Shown: positions 8,950-17,743 of the stretch, one piece after another
How positions within the stretch are numbered: position 1 is the first letter of the stretch
Layout: each line of letters starts with the position of its first letter
NCBI GenBank assembly: GCA_019636445.1
Contig: JAHBXO010000003.1
Span: 186,001-250,000 of the forward strand
Origin: Gemmataceae bacterium
Lineage (GTDB): Bacteria > Planctomycetota > Planctomycetia > Gemmatales > Gemmataceae
Length of the DNA: 64,000 nt
Direction of reading: 5' to 3'
The notes under the pieces: model-generated
Told to the model about the DNA's origin: nothing
Database searches by the model: none
The model's input: only the letters and a program-made list of their open reading frames with translations
Translations under genes and position numbers: made by a program

Positions 8950-9475
8950 GCCGCCGGGCGAATTCGGCGTCGGAGAGCACCGGCGTCCCTTCGTCGGGCA
9001 ACTCGCGATCGAGTTCCACCCAGGTCTTGCAGCCTTCGTACGTCGGCAGTTCCGGCACCGCGATTTCCGGCACGGCGTAGACTCGCACCGCGAGCACGTA
9101 CAGCCCCGGCGTGCGATATCGGAACCGCTGTTCCACGGTTTCGGGCGTCCAGATGTGCCACTCGGCGAGCGAGAGCGCGGCATCCAGATCATTCACGAAG
9201 ACGACATCGGCGACATCGACGTAGTGCGCGAAGCGGATCGTCCCCGGCGTGCGCGGCTCCGCCTCGGCCGCGTCAAGGTAGCGCATCGCTTCGGGTTGGA
9301 TCCCCTTGCGGTGCTGCTCGTGGTAATGGGTCGGGTAAAGCCAGAAGCGGGCATGCTCCGGCTTGAACTCGCCGCCGACCTCGGCGATGCCCCCCTTGCG
9401 GAGGATGACGGTCTGCGTGCCGTCGGCAAGAGCCCCGCAGACGGCAGCCCATTCCTTGAAGGCGATCTTCAGCAT
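8912..9475 (-). CDS. DUF1802 family protein
   Basis: A 187-residue protein beginning MLKIAFKEWAAVCGALADGT. The set KEWA...LRKGGIAE...FWLYPTHYHEQH matches my memory of the DUF1802 family, whose role is unknown. The start at 9475 overlaps the end of gpsA by 7 bases. The stop lies inside the 3' end of selA on the other strand. It is cytosolic with no membrane segment. Confidence 0.8.
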   Translation of the reverse strand: MLKIAFKEWAAVCGALADGTQTVILRKGGIAEVGGEFKPEHARFWLYPTHYHEQHRKGIQPEAMRYLDAAEAEPRTPGTIRFAHYVDVADVVFVNDLDAALSLAEWHIWTPETVEQRFRYRTPGLYVLAVRVYAVPEIAVPELPTYEGCKTWVELDRELPDEGTPVLSDAEFARRLTAIRERLTPRP

Positions 9476-10470
9476 TCGCTCTCCTCCCCGACATGGCGGG
9501 TCATCAGGTCGCGCACGGCCGCGAGCGGGGGTTTCCCCTCGTGGAGCACCTGGTGCACGGCGGTCATGATCGGCGTTTCGATACCCCGCGCCTTGGCCCA
9601 TTCCGCGACGCTGCGGGCGGTCCAGACGCCCTCGGCCACCATCGGCCCGGCGAGGATGTCGGCGAGCGATTCGCCTTTGCCGAGTCGCTCGCCGACGCGG
9701 CGGTTGCGGCCGTGTCGGCTGAAACAGGTGGCGATGAGGTCGCCGGCACCGGCGAGGCCGACGAAGGTGGCGGCGTCGGCCCCGGCGGCGACGCCGAAGC
9801 GGGTCATTTCGACGAGTCCGCGGGCGAGGAGAGCGGCCTTGGCGTTGTCGCCGAAACCGAGGCCGTCGCAGATGCCGGCGGCAATGCCGAGGACGTTCTT
9901 GAGCGCGCCGGCGAGTTCGACGCCGACGACATCGCGGTTGGTGTAGACGCGGAAGCGGTCGCTGCCGAACGCCGCCTGGATTTCGAGGGCGAAGTCGGGA
10001 TCGCGGCTGGCGGCGACGACGGAGGTGGGCAGGCCGCGGGCCATCTCCTCCGCGTGGCTGGGACCGCTGAGGACGCCGGTCGTCCGCGGGCCGAAAAGTT
10101 CCTCGAATATCTGCGTGGGGCGGAGGAACGTGCCGTTCTCAATCCCCTTCGCGAGGCTGAGCAGGCGGACGGAATCGGTGCAAAGACTCGGAAAAGGCGT
10201 GAGGGCTTTGCGGAGGAACGCCGTCGGGATGGCGATGGCCCAGAGGTCCGCGTCGGCGACGGCGCGGACCGGATCGTGTTCGATCGCCACCGTGTCGGGG
10301 ATGCGCACGCCGGGGAGTAGCCGGGCGTTCTCGCGCGTCTCCGCCAGCTCCGCGGCCCATTCCGGCCGAGCCGCCCAGAGCGTCACCGGATGGCCCAACT
10401 TCGCCAGATGCACGGCCATCGCCGTGCCCCATCCCCCGGACCCCAACACCGCGAATCGGAACCGGCGCAT
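9469..10470 (-). CDS. gpsA: Glycerol-3-phosphate dehydrogenase [NAD(P)+]
   Basis: A 333-residue cytosolic enzyme that reduces dihydroxyacetone phosphate to sn-glycerol 3-phosphate for phospholipid synthesis. The nucleotide-binding motif VLGSGGWGTAMA is at residues 8-19. LSGPSHAEEMARGLPTSVV and the catalytic-lysine region VELAGALKNVLGIAAGICDG are clear. The length is normal. It is followed by the DUF1802 gene with a 7-base overlap, so the pair is a likely operon. Confidence 0.95.
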   Translation of the reverse strand: MRRFRFAVLGSGGWGTAMAVHLAKLGHPVTLWAARPEWAAELAETRENARLLPGVRIPDTVAIEHDPVRAVADADLWAIAIPTAFLRKALTPFPSLCTDSVRLLSLAKGIENGTFLRPTQIFEELFGPRTTGVLSGPSHAEEMARGLPTSVVAASRDPDFALEIQAAFGSDRFRVYTNRDVVGVELAGALKNVLGIAAGICDGLGFGDNAKAALLARGLVEMTRFGVAAGADAATFVGLAGAGDLIATCFSRHGRNRRVGERLGKGESLADILAGPMVAEGVWTARSVAEWAKARGIETPIMTAVHQVLHEGKPPLAAVRDLMTRHVGEESEC

Positions 10471-10647
10471 CGTCTCCTCCGAACGGATCGTTTTCCCACG
10501 CGGAATATCTTACCCACCTTCCGTCAACGGACGCGGCATGATGGAAAAACCGCTGAAGGGAGGGAATTCGGGAAGTCGATGCGGTAAAGGCGGCAAACTC
10601 GACGGGGGTTTTCGAGACGGGCCGCAATGCGTTCCGGAGGATTCGCC

Positions 10648-10878
10648 ATGACGACGCAACTCAAGGTGTTTCGGTCGGCTGAGGACGAGTGGGACGACTG
10701 TGAACGGCCCGAGCCGTCGGTCAACGTCCGGCTCGGCGACCTCCTGCCGCTCGTGGCCATGGCCCAGCGCATGAACTTCCTGTGGGTGAAGGATTTCCTC
10801 GACGACGAAGTGACGATCACCGAGGACCTGCACGAAGTCCTCCAGAGCTTCCGCGGTTGCCGCCCGAACGCGGGCTGA
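10648..10878 (+). CDS. Small acidic hypothetical protein
   Basis: A 76-residue protein, MTTQLKVFRSAEDEWDDCER onward. GGAGGA lies 6 bases before ATG 10648, which decides the start; the upstream in-frame ATG at 10627 lacks such a site. It is rich in D and E, with no membrane segment or known motif. A strong hairpin follows. Function unknown. Confidence 0.6.
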   Translation: MTTQLKVFRSAEDEWDDCERPEPSVNVRLGDLLPLVAMAQRMNFLWVKDFLDDEVTITEDLHEVLQSFRGCRPNAG

Positions 10879-10898
10879 TGCGAAGAGAGAATTCCCAC

Positions 10899-10920
10899 GA
10901 CTCCGCCGAACGGCGGAGTC
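10899..10920. terminator. Bidirectional terminator-like hairpin
   Basis: GACTCCGCCG, AA, CGGCGGAGTC form a perfect 10-bp stem between the small ORF (stop at 10878) and the convergent nnrE (stop at 10924). GCTTCATTTT follows on the plus strand. It is well placed to stop transcripts from both sides. Confidence 0.6.
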
Positions 10921-10923
10921 GCT

Positions 10924-11574
10924 TCATTTTCCGGTCCGGTACTCATCGATCAGTTTTCTCGGCGCGCCGATATCGACGACATGCACTTCACCGGTCCACT
11001 CGCGGGCTTGGTGGTTCATAAAGCCGAGTTTCGGCGCGACGAACGTGGCGGTGTGGTTCGCCCGCACCGTTGGCCCGAGCGGTTCGCCGGTATCGCAATC
11101 GAGGCCGGACGGAATGTCCACGGCGAACACCGGCAAGCCACTGGCGTTGATCGACTCGACGAATTGATCGAGCGGTTTGCCCAACCCTCGGCTCAGTCCG
11201 GTGCCGAACAGGGCGTCGACGATCCAGCCCGCGCCGGGCGTCCAGTCGCGAATCGGTCGGATCGTCAGCCCGATCTTCGTCGCGATTTCGAAGTTCGTCT
11301 CGGCGTCGGGTGGAAGGAAGCCGTCGACGAGGAACAGCTCGACGGGCCAGCCGGCAATATCGAGGTGGCGGGCGATGACGAACCCGTCGCCGCCGTTGTT
11401 GCCGGGGCCGCAGAGGATCGCCGTCGGCGCACGATCGCGATTCCACCGCATGAGGAGTTCGGCGCAGCCGCGGCCGGCGTTCTCCATCAGGACGATGCCG
11501 GGGATGCCATATTCTTCGATCGCACGCCGGTCCAGTTCGCGAACCTGCTTGCGGGACAGGTGGAATCCGCTCAT
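10924..11574 (-). CDS. nnrE: NAD(P)H-hydrate epimerase (YjeF N-terminal domain)
   Basis: A 216-residue protein with only the epimerase domain; the dehydratase half (NnrD) of the usual two-domain fusion is absent. It interconverts R and S forms of hydrated NAD(P)H for repair. Motifs are SRKQVRELDRRAIEEYGIPG, LMENAGRG, GPGNNGGDGFVIAR and VDALFGTGLSRG, with a C-terminal DIPSGLDCDTG. It overlaps the preceding sugar kinase by ATGA on the minus strand, so translation is coupled. Confidence 0.92.
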   Translation of the reverse strand: MSGFHLSRKQVRELDRRAIEEYGIPGIVLMENAGRGCAELLMRWNRDRAPTAILCGPGNNGGDGFVIARHLDIAGWPVELFLVDGFLPPDAETNFEIATKIGLTIRPIRDWTPGAGWIVDALFGTGLSRGLGKPLDQFVESINASGLPVFAVDIPSGLDCDTGEPLGPTVRANHTATFVAPKLGFMNHQAREWTGEVHVVDIGAPRKLIDEYRTGK

Positions 11575-12551
11575 CGACGGATCCTCAGCCCCTGCCCCTT
11601 CAGGAGTTCGTCGACTTCCTCTTTGGCGATCCAGGGCAGGTCGCCGGGGATGCTGTGCTTGAGCGCGCCCATCGCGGCGCCGATCTCGAGGCCGCGGGGG
11701 AAGTCGCCTTCCAGAATGCCGTGAATGACCCCGGCGGCGAAGGCGTCCCCGGCGCCGAGGCGGTCGACGATCTCCACTTCGAAGTCGGCCGTTGTGAACG
11801 TGTGCCCCACCGAATAACCGATCCCGCCGAAGGTATTCCGCCAGACCAGCGGTGTCTGGCGTCGGACGCCGGCGACCATCGTGAGGCCAAAGCGATCGAC
11901 GAGGCGTTCGGCGACTTCGGCGAAGTCCTGGCCGGTGATGCCGAACAACTGATCCGCGTCCGGCTCGCTGGCGAGGAGCAGGTCCATGCCGGGGAGCAGT
12001 TCGGCGAGCGTGCGGCCGGCAACCTCGCGGCTCCACAACTTCGATCGGTAGTTCAGGTCCATGCTCGTCCGCAGGCCCGCGGCGCGGGCAGCGACGAGCG
12101 CCTCGGCGGTCGCGGCGGCGACGTTCTCGCCGAGCGCCGGCGTGATGCCCGTCACGTGGAACCACTTCGCACCTTGGAAGATCGTCGGCCAATCGAACGC
12201 GCCCGGTTCCACCCGGGCGATGCTCGAATCCTTGCGGTCGTACAGGATGGAACTGGCCCGCGGTGCCGCGCCGAACTCCAGGAAGTACAACCCGCAGCGC
12301 CCGTCCGCGGCGAAGTCCACGTGCGGCTCGACGCCCGCCTCGCAGACGCGATTGGCCACCAGTCGGCCCAGCGCGTTGTCGGGCAACCTTGATACCCATG
12401 CGGCCGACCGACCCAGGCGTGCCAGCCCGACGGCCGTGTTCAACTCCGCGCCGCCGATCTCGATGTCGAACTGGCGAGCCTGTTCGATGCGCTGAAAATG
12501 GGGCGGGGCGAGGCGGACCATCGCCTCCCCGAACGTCACGATTTCGGTCAT
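11571..12551 (-). CDS. PfkB-family sugar kinase (2-keto-3-deoxygluconate kinase-like)
   Basis: A 326-residue kinase. The N-terminus MTEIVTFGEAMVRLAPPHFQ and IGGAELNTAVGLARLG are typical of KDG kinase-like ribokinases. The anion hole and catalytic Asp lie in VDRLGAGDAFAAGVIHG. It would phosphorylate a sugar or sugar acid with ATP; KDG is the best guess from the N-terminal pattern, not proven. The start at 12551 drops 12 poorly matching residues. Its 3' end is coupled to nnrE. Confidence 0.82.
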   Translation of the reverse strand: MTEIVTFGEAMVRLAPPHFQRIEQARQFDIEIGGAELNTAVGLARLGRSAAWVSRLPDNALGRLVANRVCEAGVEPHVDFAADGRCGLYFLEFGAAPRASSILYDRKDSSIARVEPGAFDWPTIFQGAKWFHVTGITPALGENVAAATAEALVAARAAGLRTSMDLNYRSKLWSREVAGRTLAELLPGMDLLLASEPDADQLFGITGQDFAEVAERLVDRFGLTMVAGVRRQTPLVWRNTFGGIGYSVGHTFTTADFEVEIVDRLGAGDAFAAGVIHGILEGDFPRGLEIGAAMGALKHSIPGDLPWIAKEEVDELLKGQGLRIRR

Positions 12552-12796
12552 GCGGAAGAGTGTGCGGGTTGTGCCGGTCGGGGACAAGGGGGAAATTGAT
12601 GGGACTTTCCGAATGGTTCGCGAACTGCCGGGAAGGAACAGGATACCGGGGCGACAGGTGCCGGTCTGGCGGACGGTATTCGTTTTTCAACCCGATTCCG
12701 GCCTCGTACAGTCGATAGCGAGCGCATTCTCCCCATCCTTCGCCCAACCGCTCCGGCCTGCCCGACCCGGCCGGGGCCTGACCGCCGGGAGTCGCC

Positions 12797-14431
12797 GTGT
12801 CGATCCTACGCTGTTTCCTGCCGTGCGCCCTCGTGACGAGCGCGTTGGGTTTTCCCACGATCGCCGCAGCCCAGTGCGATCACGATACCCCACCCGCTGC
12901 CAAGGCACCCGCTCCGGCCGCGGTGCCCTGCAACGCGTGCGAGTCCTTCGACTTCAAGAAGGTTCCGCCCGTCCGCCCGCCGACCCGCCCCGGCATGTTC
13001 CCAATTCCGCCGTCCGGCGCGGGGGCGTACAACCTGCTCGCGGCCGTGCGCGGCGAGGAATCGCCGGCTCCGCCGAAGTTCGGTTACCCGCCGTTCGCGC
13101 TCATGCCGCCGTCGTTCTTCGACGCCGACTTCCGCTACCTCGACGACCCGAAGACGCCGCCGCAGGACGTCTTCGACCGGATGAAGCGCATCCACCTCGG
13201 CGACGACTGGCTGCTCTCGGTCGGCGGTCAGACGATGAACCGCTACCACTCCGAGTACAACTCGCGGCTCACGCAGCGCGACAACGTCTATAACCTCTCG
13301 CGGTTCCGCCTCTACACCGACCTCTGGTACAAGGACCGCCTGCGCCTCTTCGCCGAATTCAACGCAACCTACAGCATCTGGCAGGACTTACCGCCGCTCG
13401 CCATCGACGAATCGGGGCCGGAGATCCAGAACCTGTTCGTGGACGTGAAACTCGGCGAACTCCACAACGCGCCGGTCTACCTGCGCGCCGGCCGGCAGGA
13501 ACTGCTGCTCGGGTCGCAACGGCTTGTTTCGCCCCCGGACTGGGCGAACGTCCGGCGCACCTTCCAGGGCCTTCGCCTGCTGCGAACCGGCGAGAAGTTC
13601 GACTTCGACGCGTTCATCACGCAGCCGGTCGCGCCGGCGATCAACGCGCTCGACAGCGTGGACAACAACCAGATCTTCGCCGGTTCGTTCGCGACCTACC
13701 GGCCGAAGAAGGGCCAGGCGATCGACCTTTATTACTTCATGCTGGACAATACGAACCGCGTAACCCAGCAGGGGATCGTGCGCCAACCCTCGACCGTGCA
13801 CACCATCGGCACGCGCTACTACGGCGACACCGACCTCGACGACTGCCGCAAGCTGCTCTGGGATACCGAGACGGCGATCCAGTTCGGGCAGCGCGGGCAG
13901 CAGGACATCATCGCGGGGATGATCACCACCGGCCTTGGCCTGAACTTTAAGAAGGCACCGATGAACCCGACCGTCTGGCTCTACTACGACTACGCCAGCG
14001 GCGACGACAGCCCGAACGCGGGGAACCACTTCACCACGTTCAACCAGCTCTTTCCCTTCGGCCACTACTACATGGGGTGGACCGACCTGATCGGCCGGCA
14101 GAACATCCACGACGTGAACGCGACGGTCTACCTGTACCCGGCGAAGTGGCTGACGCTCTCGACGCAGTTCCACAACTTCTGGCTGGATAACGTGCGGGAC
14201 GGGCTTTACAACGTGCCGGGCAACGCCGTGCGGCGGGACGCCACCGGCCGGGCGTCGGCGTTCGTCGGCCACGAGGTGGACTTCATTTCGAACTTCCACC
14301 TGACGCGCCGGGCGGACCTGCTGGTGAGCTACGCGCAGCTCTTTGGCGGCGGGTTCCTGCGCGCCACGAGCGGACCGAACGCGGCGGCGAACGCCAACGT
14401 GCTGGCGGCGATGTTCAGCGTGCGGTATTGA
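12797..14431 (+). CDS. Outer-membrane channel, alginate-export family
   Basis: A 544-residue protein with a signal peptide at residues 1-25 (ending IAAAQC). A proline-rich linker follows to about residue 110, then a beta-rich barrel region. The segments DDWLLSVGGQTMNRYHSEYN, RLRLFAEFNATYS, LRAGRQELLLGSQRLVSPPDW and the RRTFQGLRLL stretch match the alginate-export (AlgE-like) domain as I recall it. It probably forms a pore in the outer membrane. The solute is not known, and no alginate genes are nearby. The stop is one base from the convergent FHA gene's stop. Confidence 0.78.
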   Translation: MSILRCFLPCALVTSALGFPTIAAAQCDHDTPPAAKAPAPAAVPCNACESFDFKKVPPVRPPTRPGMFPIPPSGAGAYNLLAAVRGEESPAPPKFGYPPFALMPPSFFDADFRYLDDPKTPPQDVFDRMKRIHLGDDWLLSVGGQTMNRYHSEYNSRLTQRDNVYNLSRFRLYTDLWYKDRLRLFAEFNATYSIWQDLPPLAIDESGPEIQNLFVDVKLGELHNAPVYLRAGRQELLLGSQRLVSPPDWANVRRTFQGLRLLRTGEKFDFDAFITQPVAPAINALDSVDNNQIFAGSFATYRPKKGQAIDLYYFMLDNTNRVTQQGIVRQPSTVHTIGTRYYGDTDLDDCRKLLWDTETAIQFGQRGQQDIIAGMITTGLGLNFKKAPMNPTVWLYYDYASGDDSPNAGNHFTTFNQLFPFGHYYMGWTDLIGRQNIHDVNATVYLYPAKWLTLSTQFHNFWLDNVRDGLYNVPGNAVRRDATGRASAFVGHEVDFISNFHLTRRADLLVSYAQLFGGGFLRATSGPNAAANANVLAAMFSVRY

Positions 14432-14432
14432 G

Positions 14433-14813
14433 TCAGCTTGAACTGTAGTTGTCCGGGAGGGCGTTGACCTTGATCGGGACCTCGCCCTCTTTCTTCTTGC
14501 CGTTCTCGGCTTCCTTGGGACCGTCGATCCCTTCGCCGAATTTGACGTGGTACTTGAAGTTGGCGATCGCAAGATTGTCGTTCGGCAGCAGGGCGGCGCG
14601 GCGGATGCGTTGACCGTTGACCCGCGTCCCGTTCGTGCTGCCGAGGTCGCGGACGAGCACGAGGCCTTCCGTCTTCACGAGTACGCAGTGCTGCTTCGAA
14701 ACGCTCTTGTGGTCGATGAACAGATCGCAGCCTTCATCCCGCCCCACGAGGGTCAGATCCTTGACCAGATCCAGCGCCGGCCCGCCGTCGACCGGAATGA
14801 GTCTCGCACGCAT
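14433..14813 (-). CDS. FHA-domain protein
   Basis: A 126-residue protein that is nearly all one forkhead-associated domain, which binds phosphothreonine peptides. The core pieces are LTLVGRDEGCDLFID, SVSKQHCVLV and DLGSTNGTRVNGQRI. A lysine/glutamate-rich tail follows. The start MRARLIPVDGG at 14813 gives the clean domain. The signal that writes its ligand is not in view; the Ser/Thr kinase at 45-47 kb is a possible but unlinked candidate. Confidence 0.88.
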   Translation of the reverse strand: MRARLIPVDGGPALDLVKDLTLVGRDEGCDLFIDHKSVSKQHCVLVKTEGLVLVRDLGSTNGTRVNGQRIRRAALLPNDNLAIANFKYHVKFGEGIDGPKEAENGKKKEGEVPIKVNALPDNYSSS

Positions 14814-14888
14814 TGCGTCTCCCAAAGGGGATTCGATGGCGGCATGATATCCGAAATCGGGATACCCGCGACACACCTTTCCGCCCGA

Positions 14889-16709
14889 TTATTCCGCGGC
14901 GGGGGCGGGATCCACCGCCCGCCGGGCGGCGCGCTCCGCCAGTCGCTTCGCTTGCACGGTCCGCTCCGGATCCGATTTCGCCAGCGCGCCGTTCGCGGCG
15001 ATGTGGCGATCCCACGCGTCCTTCGCGATCGACCAGGCGTCTTTCGCAACCGCGAGGGCCGCGGCCCGGCCGGCATCCTTCGGGTCCAGTCGTAGCAACC
15101 GGATCGTGGCGCGCTCCGCCTGCTCGTGCTTGCAGACCGCCAACAGGTACGACAGATCGGCCGCACAGAGCGGAAGGATGGTGCGATCCTCGATCGATTG
15201 GACGACCTGACCGCCCTTCTCCCAGAATTGCGCGATCGCCGCCTGGGCGTCGGGCAGATTGGCCTGATTCTGCGGGAGTCGGGCGATGGATTGCTTTTCG
15301 TAAAGTTCGTCGGCCCGGGCACCCCAATCCTTGAGCGACTCGGCCGATACCGGATTGCGCCGCGCCTGCGCCCGGATCTGGCCCACCGCCCGTTCCCGTT
15401 CCACCAGCACCCGGACGACTTCGTTGAACTGACCCCGGCCGATCCGCTCCCGCGGGTTCGGATCCAGTACCAGTTCCGAATAGCGCCGGAGGAAAAACCC
15501 CCTCAAGGCGTTCCGCACTTCGTTGTTGAGAACCTCCGCCGGCGGATCGAAGAGATCGAGCGGGATCGGCGAGAGCTTGGTGATCTGTTCGAGGAGGCGA
15601 AGTTCCCGCGAGGGCGTGGTATCCGTGCCGCCCTCTTCGAGCGGGAGGAACGAATGCAACACGCGGGTCAGGCCGTACTTGTCGACGTTGACCGGTGCGC
15701 TCCAGATCTTCGTGTTGGCGCCGAAGCGGTCGACGAGTTCCGCAGGGTCCCGCGCCAGTATTACGCCGACCTCCGCACCGATCTTTCGTTCCAACAGTTT
15801 CATCCGCTCGGACGTCGCCATGAAGGGAACGGCGACATAAACGGTAGCCGTCTTGAGCAAGTCCGGGGAGCCGTCCCACGGGCGGGATTTGTCCTCGATC
15901 CACGGTTTCAGGAGATCGGGTTTCGCAACCAGTTCCGTGAGCGTCCCCACGGCGCCGCCCGTGCTCGGGAACGGCTCGCCGCGCCACGGATCGAACAGCG
16001 CCACCGAACCGTTCGGCAATCGGCAGCCCACGGCCCAGAACGGGCCTTTCGTCGCCTTGTCGTTTTCCACGGCGATGCTGGCGGCGGTTTCCCGATCCGG
16101 CGGGCCGATTAGACAACCATCCAAACCGAGTTGTTGGATGGCCGCGAGGAACAAATAGGCCCGATCCAGCCCGCTGCCGTAGCCGCGGAGCAGCAGGAAC
16201 TGCGGCGGTAGCGGTGGCGAGAACGCGGGGCCGGCGGGCGAGACCACGAGAGCTTGCCGGAGATAGACTTGTCGACAGACCCAATCGAAGGCCAGACGCG
16301 CTTTCTGCTCGGCCGGAAGTTCACCCAGATCGAGCGAGCGGATCGCATCGCGAATCGCAAGGCACTCGGAAAGGTACGCGGCGTCGAGATTGCTGTAGGG
16401 CGTCCCCGCGACTTCCTTCAGTTCTTCGGCGCTCAGCCGCAGCCGTTCCGCCAGCGTCTTCGCGGCGTCCGCCGGCATCGGTTGGGGCGATTCCGCAGCC
16501 GGCACTTCCCCGAGGTCGGAGTTCAACAGGGACACGGCCTGGCGGGCGCCGCCGAGGTCGGGCTGGCGACGCAGGATCGCCGCGCTGGCGGGCCACGGAT
16601 CGGCCTTGGCGGCTTTCTCGACGGGGACGTCGCCGGTCGGTCCAGTTTTCGCCGTGCAGCCGACGGCAAGCACGGCGGTGAGGAGGGCGACGATTCGAAT
16701 CGGAGTCAT
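14889..16709 (-). CDS. Large lipoprotein, possible transglutaminase-like region
   Basis: A 606-residue protein with a lipobox (LLTAVLAVGC, Cys at residue 18), so it should be anchored in a membrane from the outside. Around residues 130-200 there is FDWVCRQVYL, then LLLRGYGSGLDRAYLFLA and LDGCLIG. This recalls the transglutaminase-like arrangement of helix and cysteine, but a full Cys-His-Asp triad cannot be confirmed by eye. The C-terminal half is helical and rich in Arg/Glu. It lies between the FHA gene and kdsA on the same strand. Function unknown. Confidence 0.65.
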   Translation of the reverse strand: MTPIRIVALLTAVLAVGCTAKTGPTGDVPVEKAAKADPWPASAAILRRQPDLGGARQAVSLLNSDLGEVPAAESPQPMPADAAKTLAERLRLSAEELKEVAGTPYSNLDAAYLSECLAIRDAIRSLDLGELPAEQKARLAFDWVCRQVYLRQALVVSPAGPAFSPPLPPQFLLLRGYGSGLDRAYLFLAAIQQLGLDGCLIGPPDRETAASIAVENDKATKGPFWAVGCRLPNGSVALFDPWRGEPFPSTGGAVGTLTELVAKPDLLKPWIEDKSRPWDGSPDLLKTATVYVAVPFMATSERMKLLERKIGAEVGVILARDPAELVDRFGANTKIWSAPVNVDKYGLTRVLHSFLPLEEGGTDTTPSRELRLLEQITKLSPIPLDLFDPPAEVLNNEVRNALRGFFLRRYSELVLDPNPRERIGRGQFNEVVRVLVERERAVGQIRAQARRNPVSAESLKDWGARADELYEKQSIARLPQNQANLPDAQAAIAQFWEKGGQVVQSIEDRTILPLCAADLSYLLAVCKHEQAERATIRLLRLDPKDAGRAAALAVAKDAWSIAKDAWDRHIAANGALAKSDPERTVQAKRLAERAARRAVDPAPAAE

Positions 16710-16730
16710 TCGTGTCTCGATCGGTCGGGG

Positions 16731-17558
16731 TCAGCGTCCGGCCAGCGCCTCGCGGAGCCGCAGGCAGGTCGCCAGCAGGGCGGGCAGTTCCGCCAGCGGA
16801 ATCATGTTCGGTCCATCGCTCGGGGCCCGGTCCGGGTCGGGGTGCGTTTCGAGGAACAGCCCGTCGCACCCGGCCGCGACGGCGGCGCGGGCGAGCGTCG
16901 GTACCATCTTCCGATCCCCACCCGTGCGATCTCCCAGCGCCCCCGGCGTCTGTACGCTGTGCGTGGCGTCAAAGATCACCGGCGCACCGGTTTCCTGCAT
17001 CCACGGAATCGACCGCATGTCGTTGACAAGCAAACCGTAGCCAAATGTGGTTCCCCGTTCGGTCAGGATCACGTTCGTGTTGCCGACCTCGGCGAGTTTG
17101 GACACGACGTTTTTCATGTCCCACGGGGCCATGAACTGGCCCTTTTTCACGTTGACGACCCGGCCCGTGCGCCCGGCGGCTTCGAGCAGATCGGTCTGGC
17201 GGGCGAGGAACGCCGGTACCTGGAGCACGTCCACGACCTCCGCGACGGCGGCGCACTGCGCCGGTTCGTGGACGTCGGTGGTGAGCGGGAACGCGAATTC
17301 GGACTTAACTTCGGCGAGGATGCGCAGGCCCGCATCGAGGCCCACGCCGCGGTACGACTTGCCCGAACTCCGGTTTGCCTTGTCGTAGGACGCCTTGAAC
17401 ACGACGGGAATCTTCAGCCGGTCGGCGAGGCCCCGCAACGCCTCGGCGATCCGCAGCGCATGGTCGCGGGTTTCGATCACACAGGGACCGAGGACGAACA
17501 GCAACGGGTGCCCGGCCCCGATCGCGTGCGGCCCGATCGCGACGGTTCGACGGTCCAT
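16731..17558 (-). CDS. kdsA: 3-deoxy-D-manno-octulosonate-8-phosphate synthase
   Basis: A 275-residue cytosolic enzyme that condenses arabinose 5-phosphate with phosphoenolpyruvate to form KDO-8-phosphate, a lipid A core precursor. [58 protein letters not shown] and [16 protein letters not shown] are all diagnostic. ATG 17558 with AAAGGA upstream is chosen over longer in-frame starts that add unrelated residues. It supports a true outer membrane in this organism. Confidence 0.95.
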   Translation of the reverse strand: MDRRTVAIGPHAIGAGHPLLFVLGPCVIETRDHALRIAEALRGLADRLKIPVVFKASYDKANRSSGKSYRGVGLDAGLRILAEVKSEFAFPLTTDVHEPAQCAAVAEVVDVLQVPAFLARQTDLLEAAGRTGRVVNVKKGQFMAPWDMKNVVSKLAEVGNTNVILTERGTTFGYGLLVNDMRSIPWMQETGAPVIFDATHSVQTPGALGDRTGGDRKMVPTLARAAVAAGCDGLFLETHPDPDRAPSDGPNMIPLAELPALLATCLRLREALAGR

Positions 17559-17743
17559 GTTCGATCCTTTCCCGTATGCGAATTCCTCGGAGACATTTTT
17601 ACGAATCAAGACCAGTTTTCCCCACGGATCGCTCGGAAATGCCCGTTGAAAAAATTGCTCTCCCGCCGGCGGGAAGTTCTTGGTAGATTTTGCATCCCAA
17701 TGGGGACGACCCTCGAAGGACTTCCGCGGCAAGGAGGCTGCGC

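Noticed and set aside
12663..12796. Possible promoter with TACAGT before the outer-membrane channel gene
   Set aside because: The -35 match (TTTTCA) is too weak to list as a feature.
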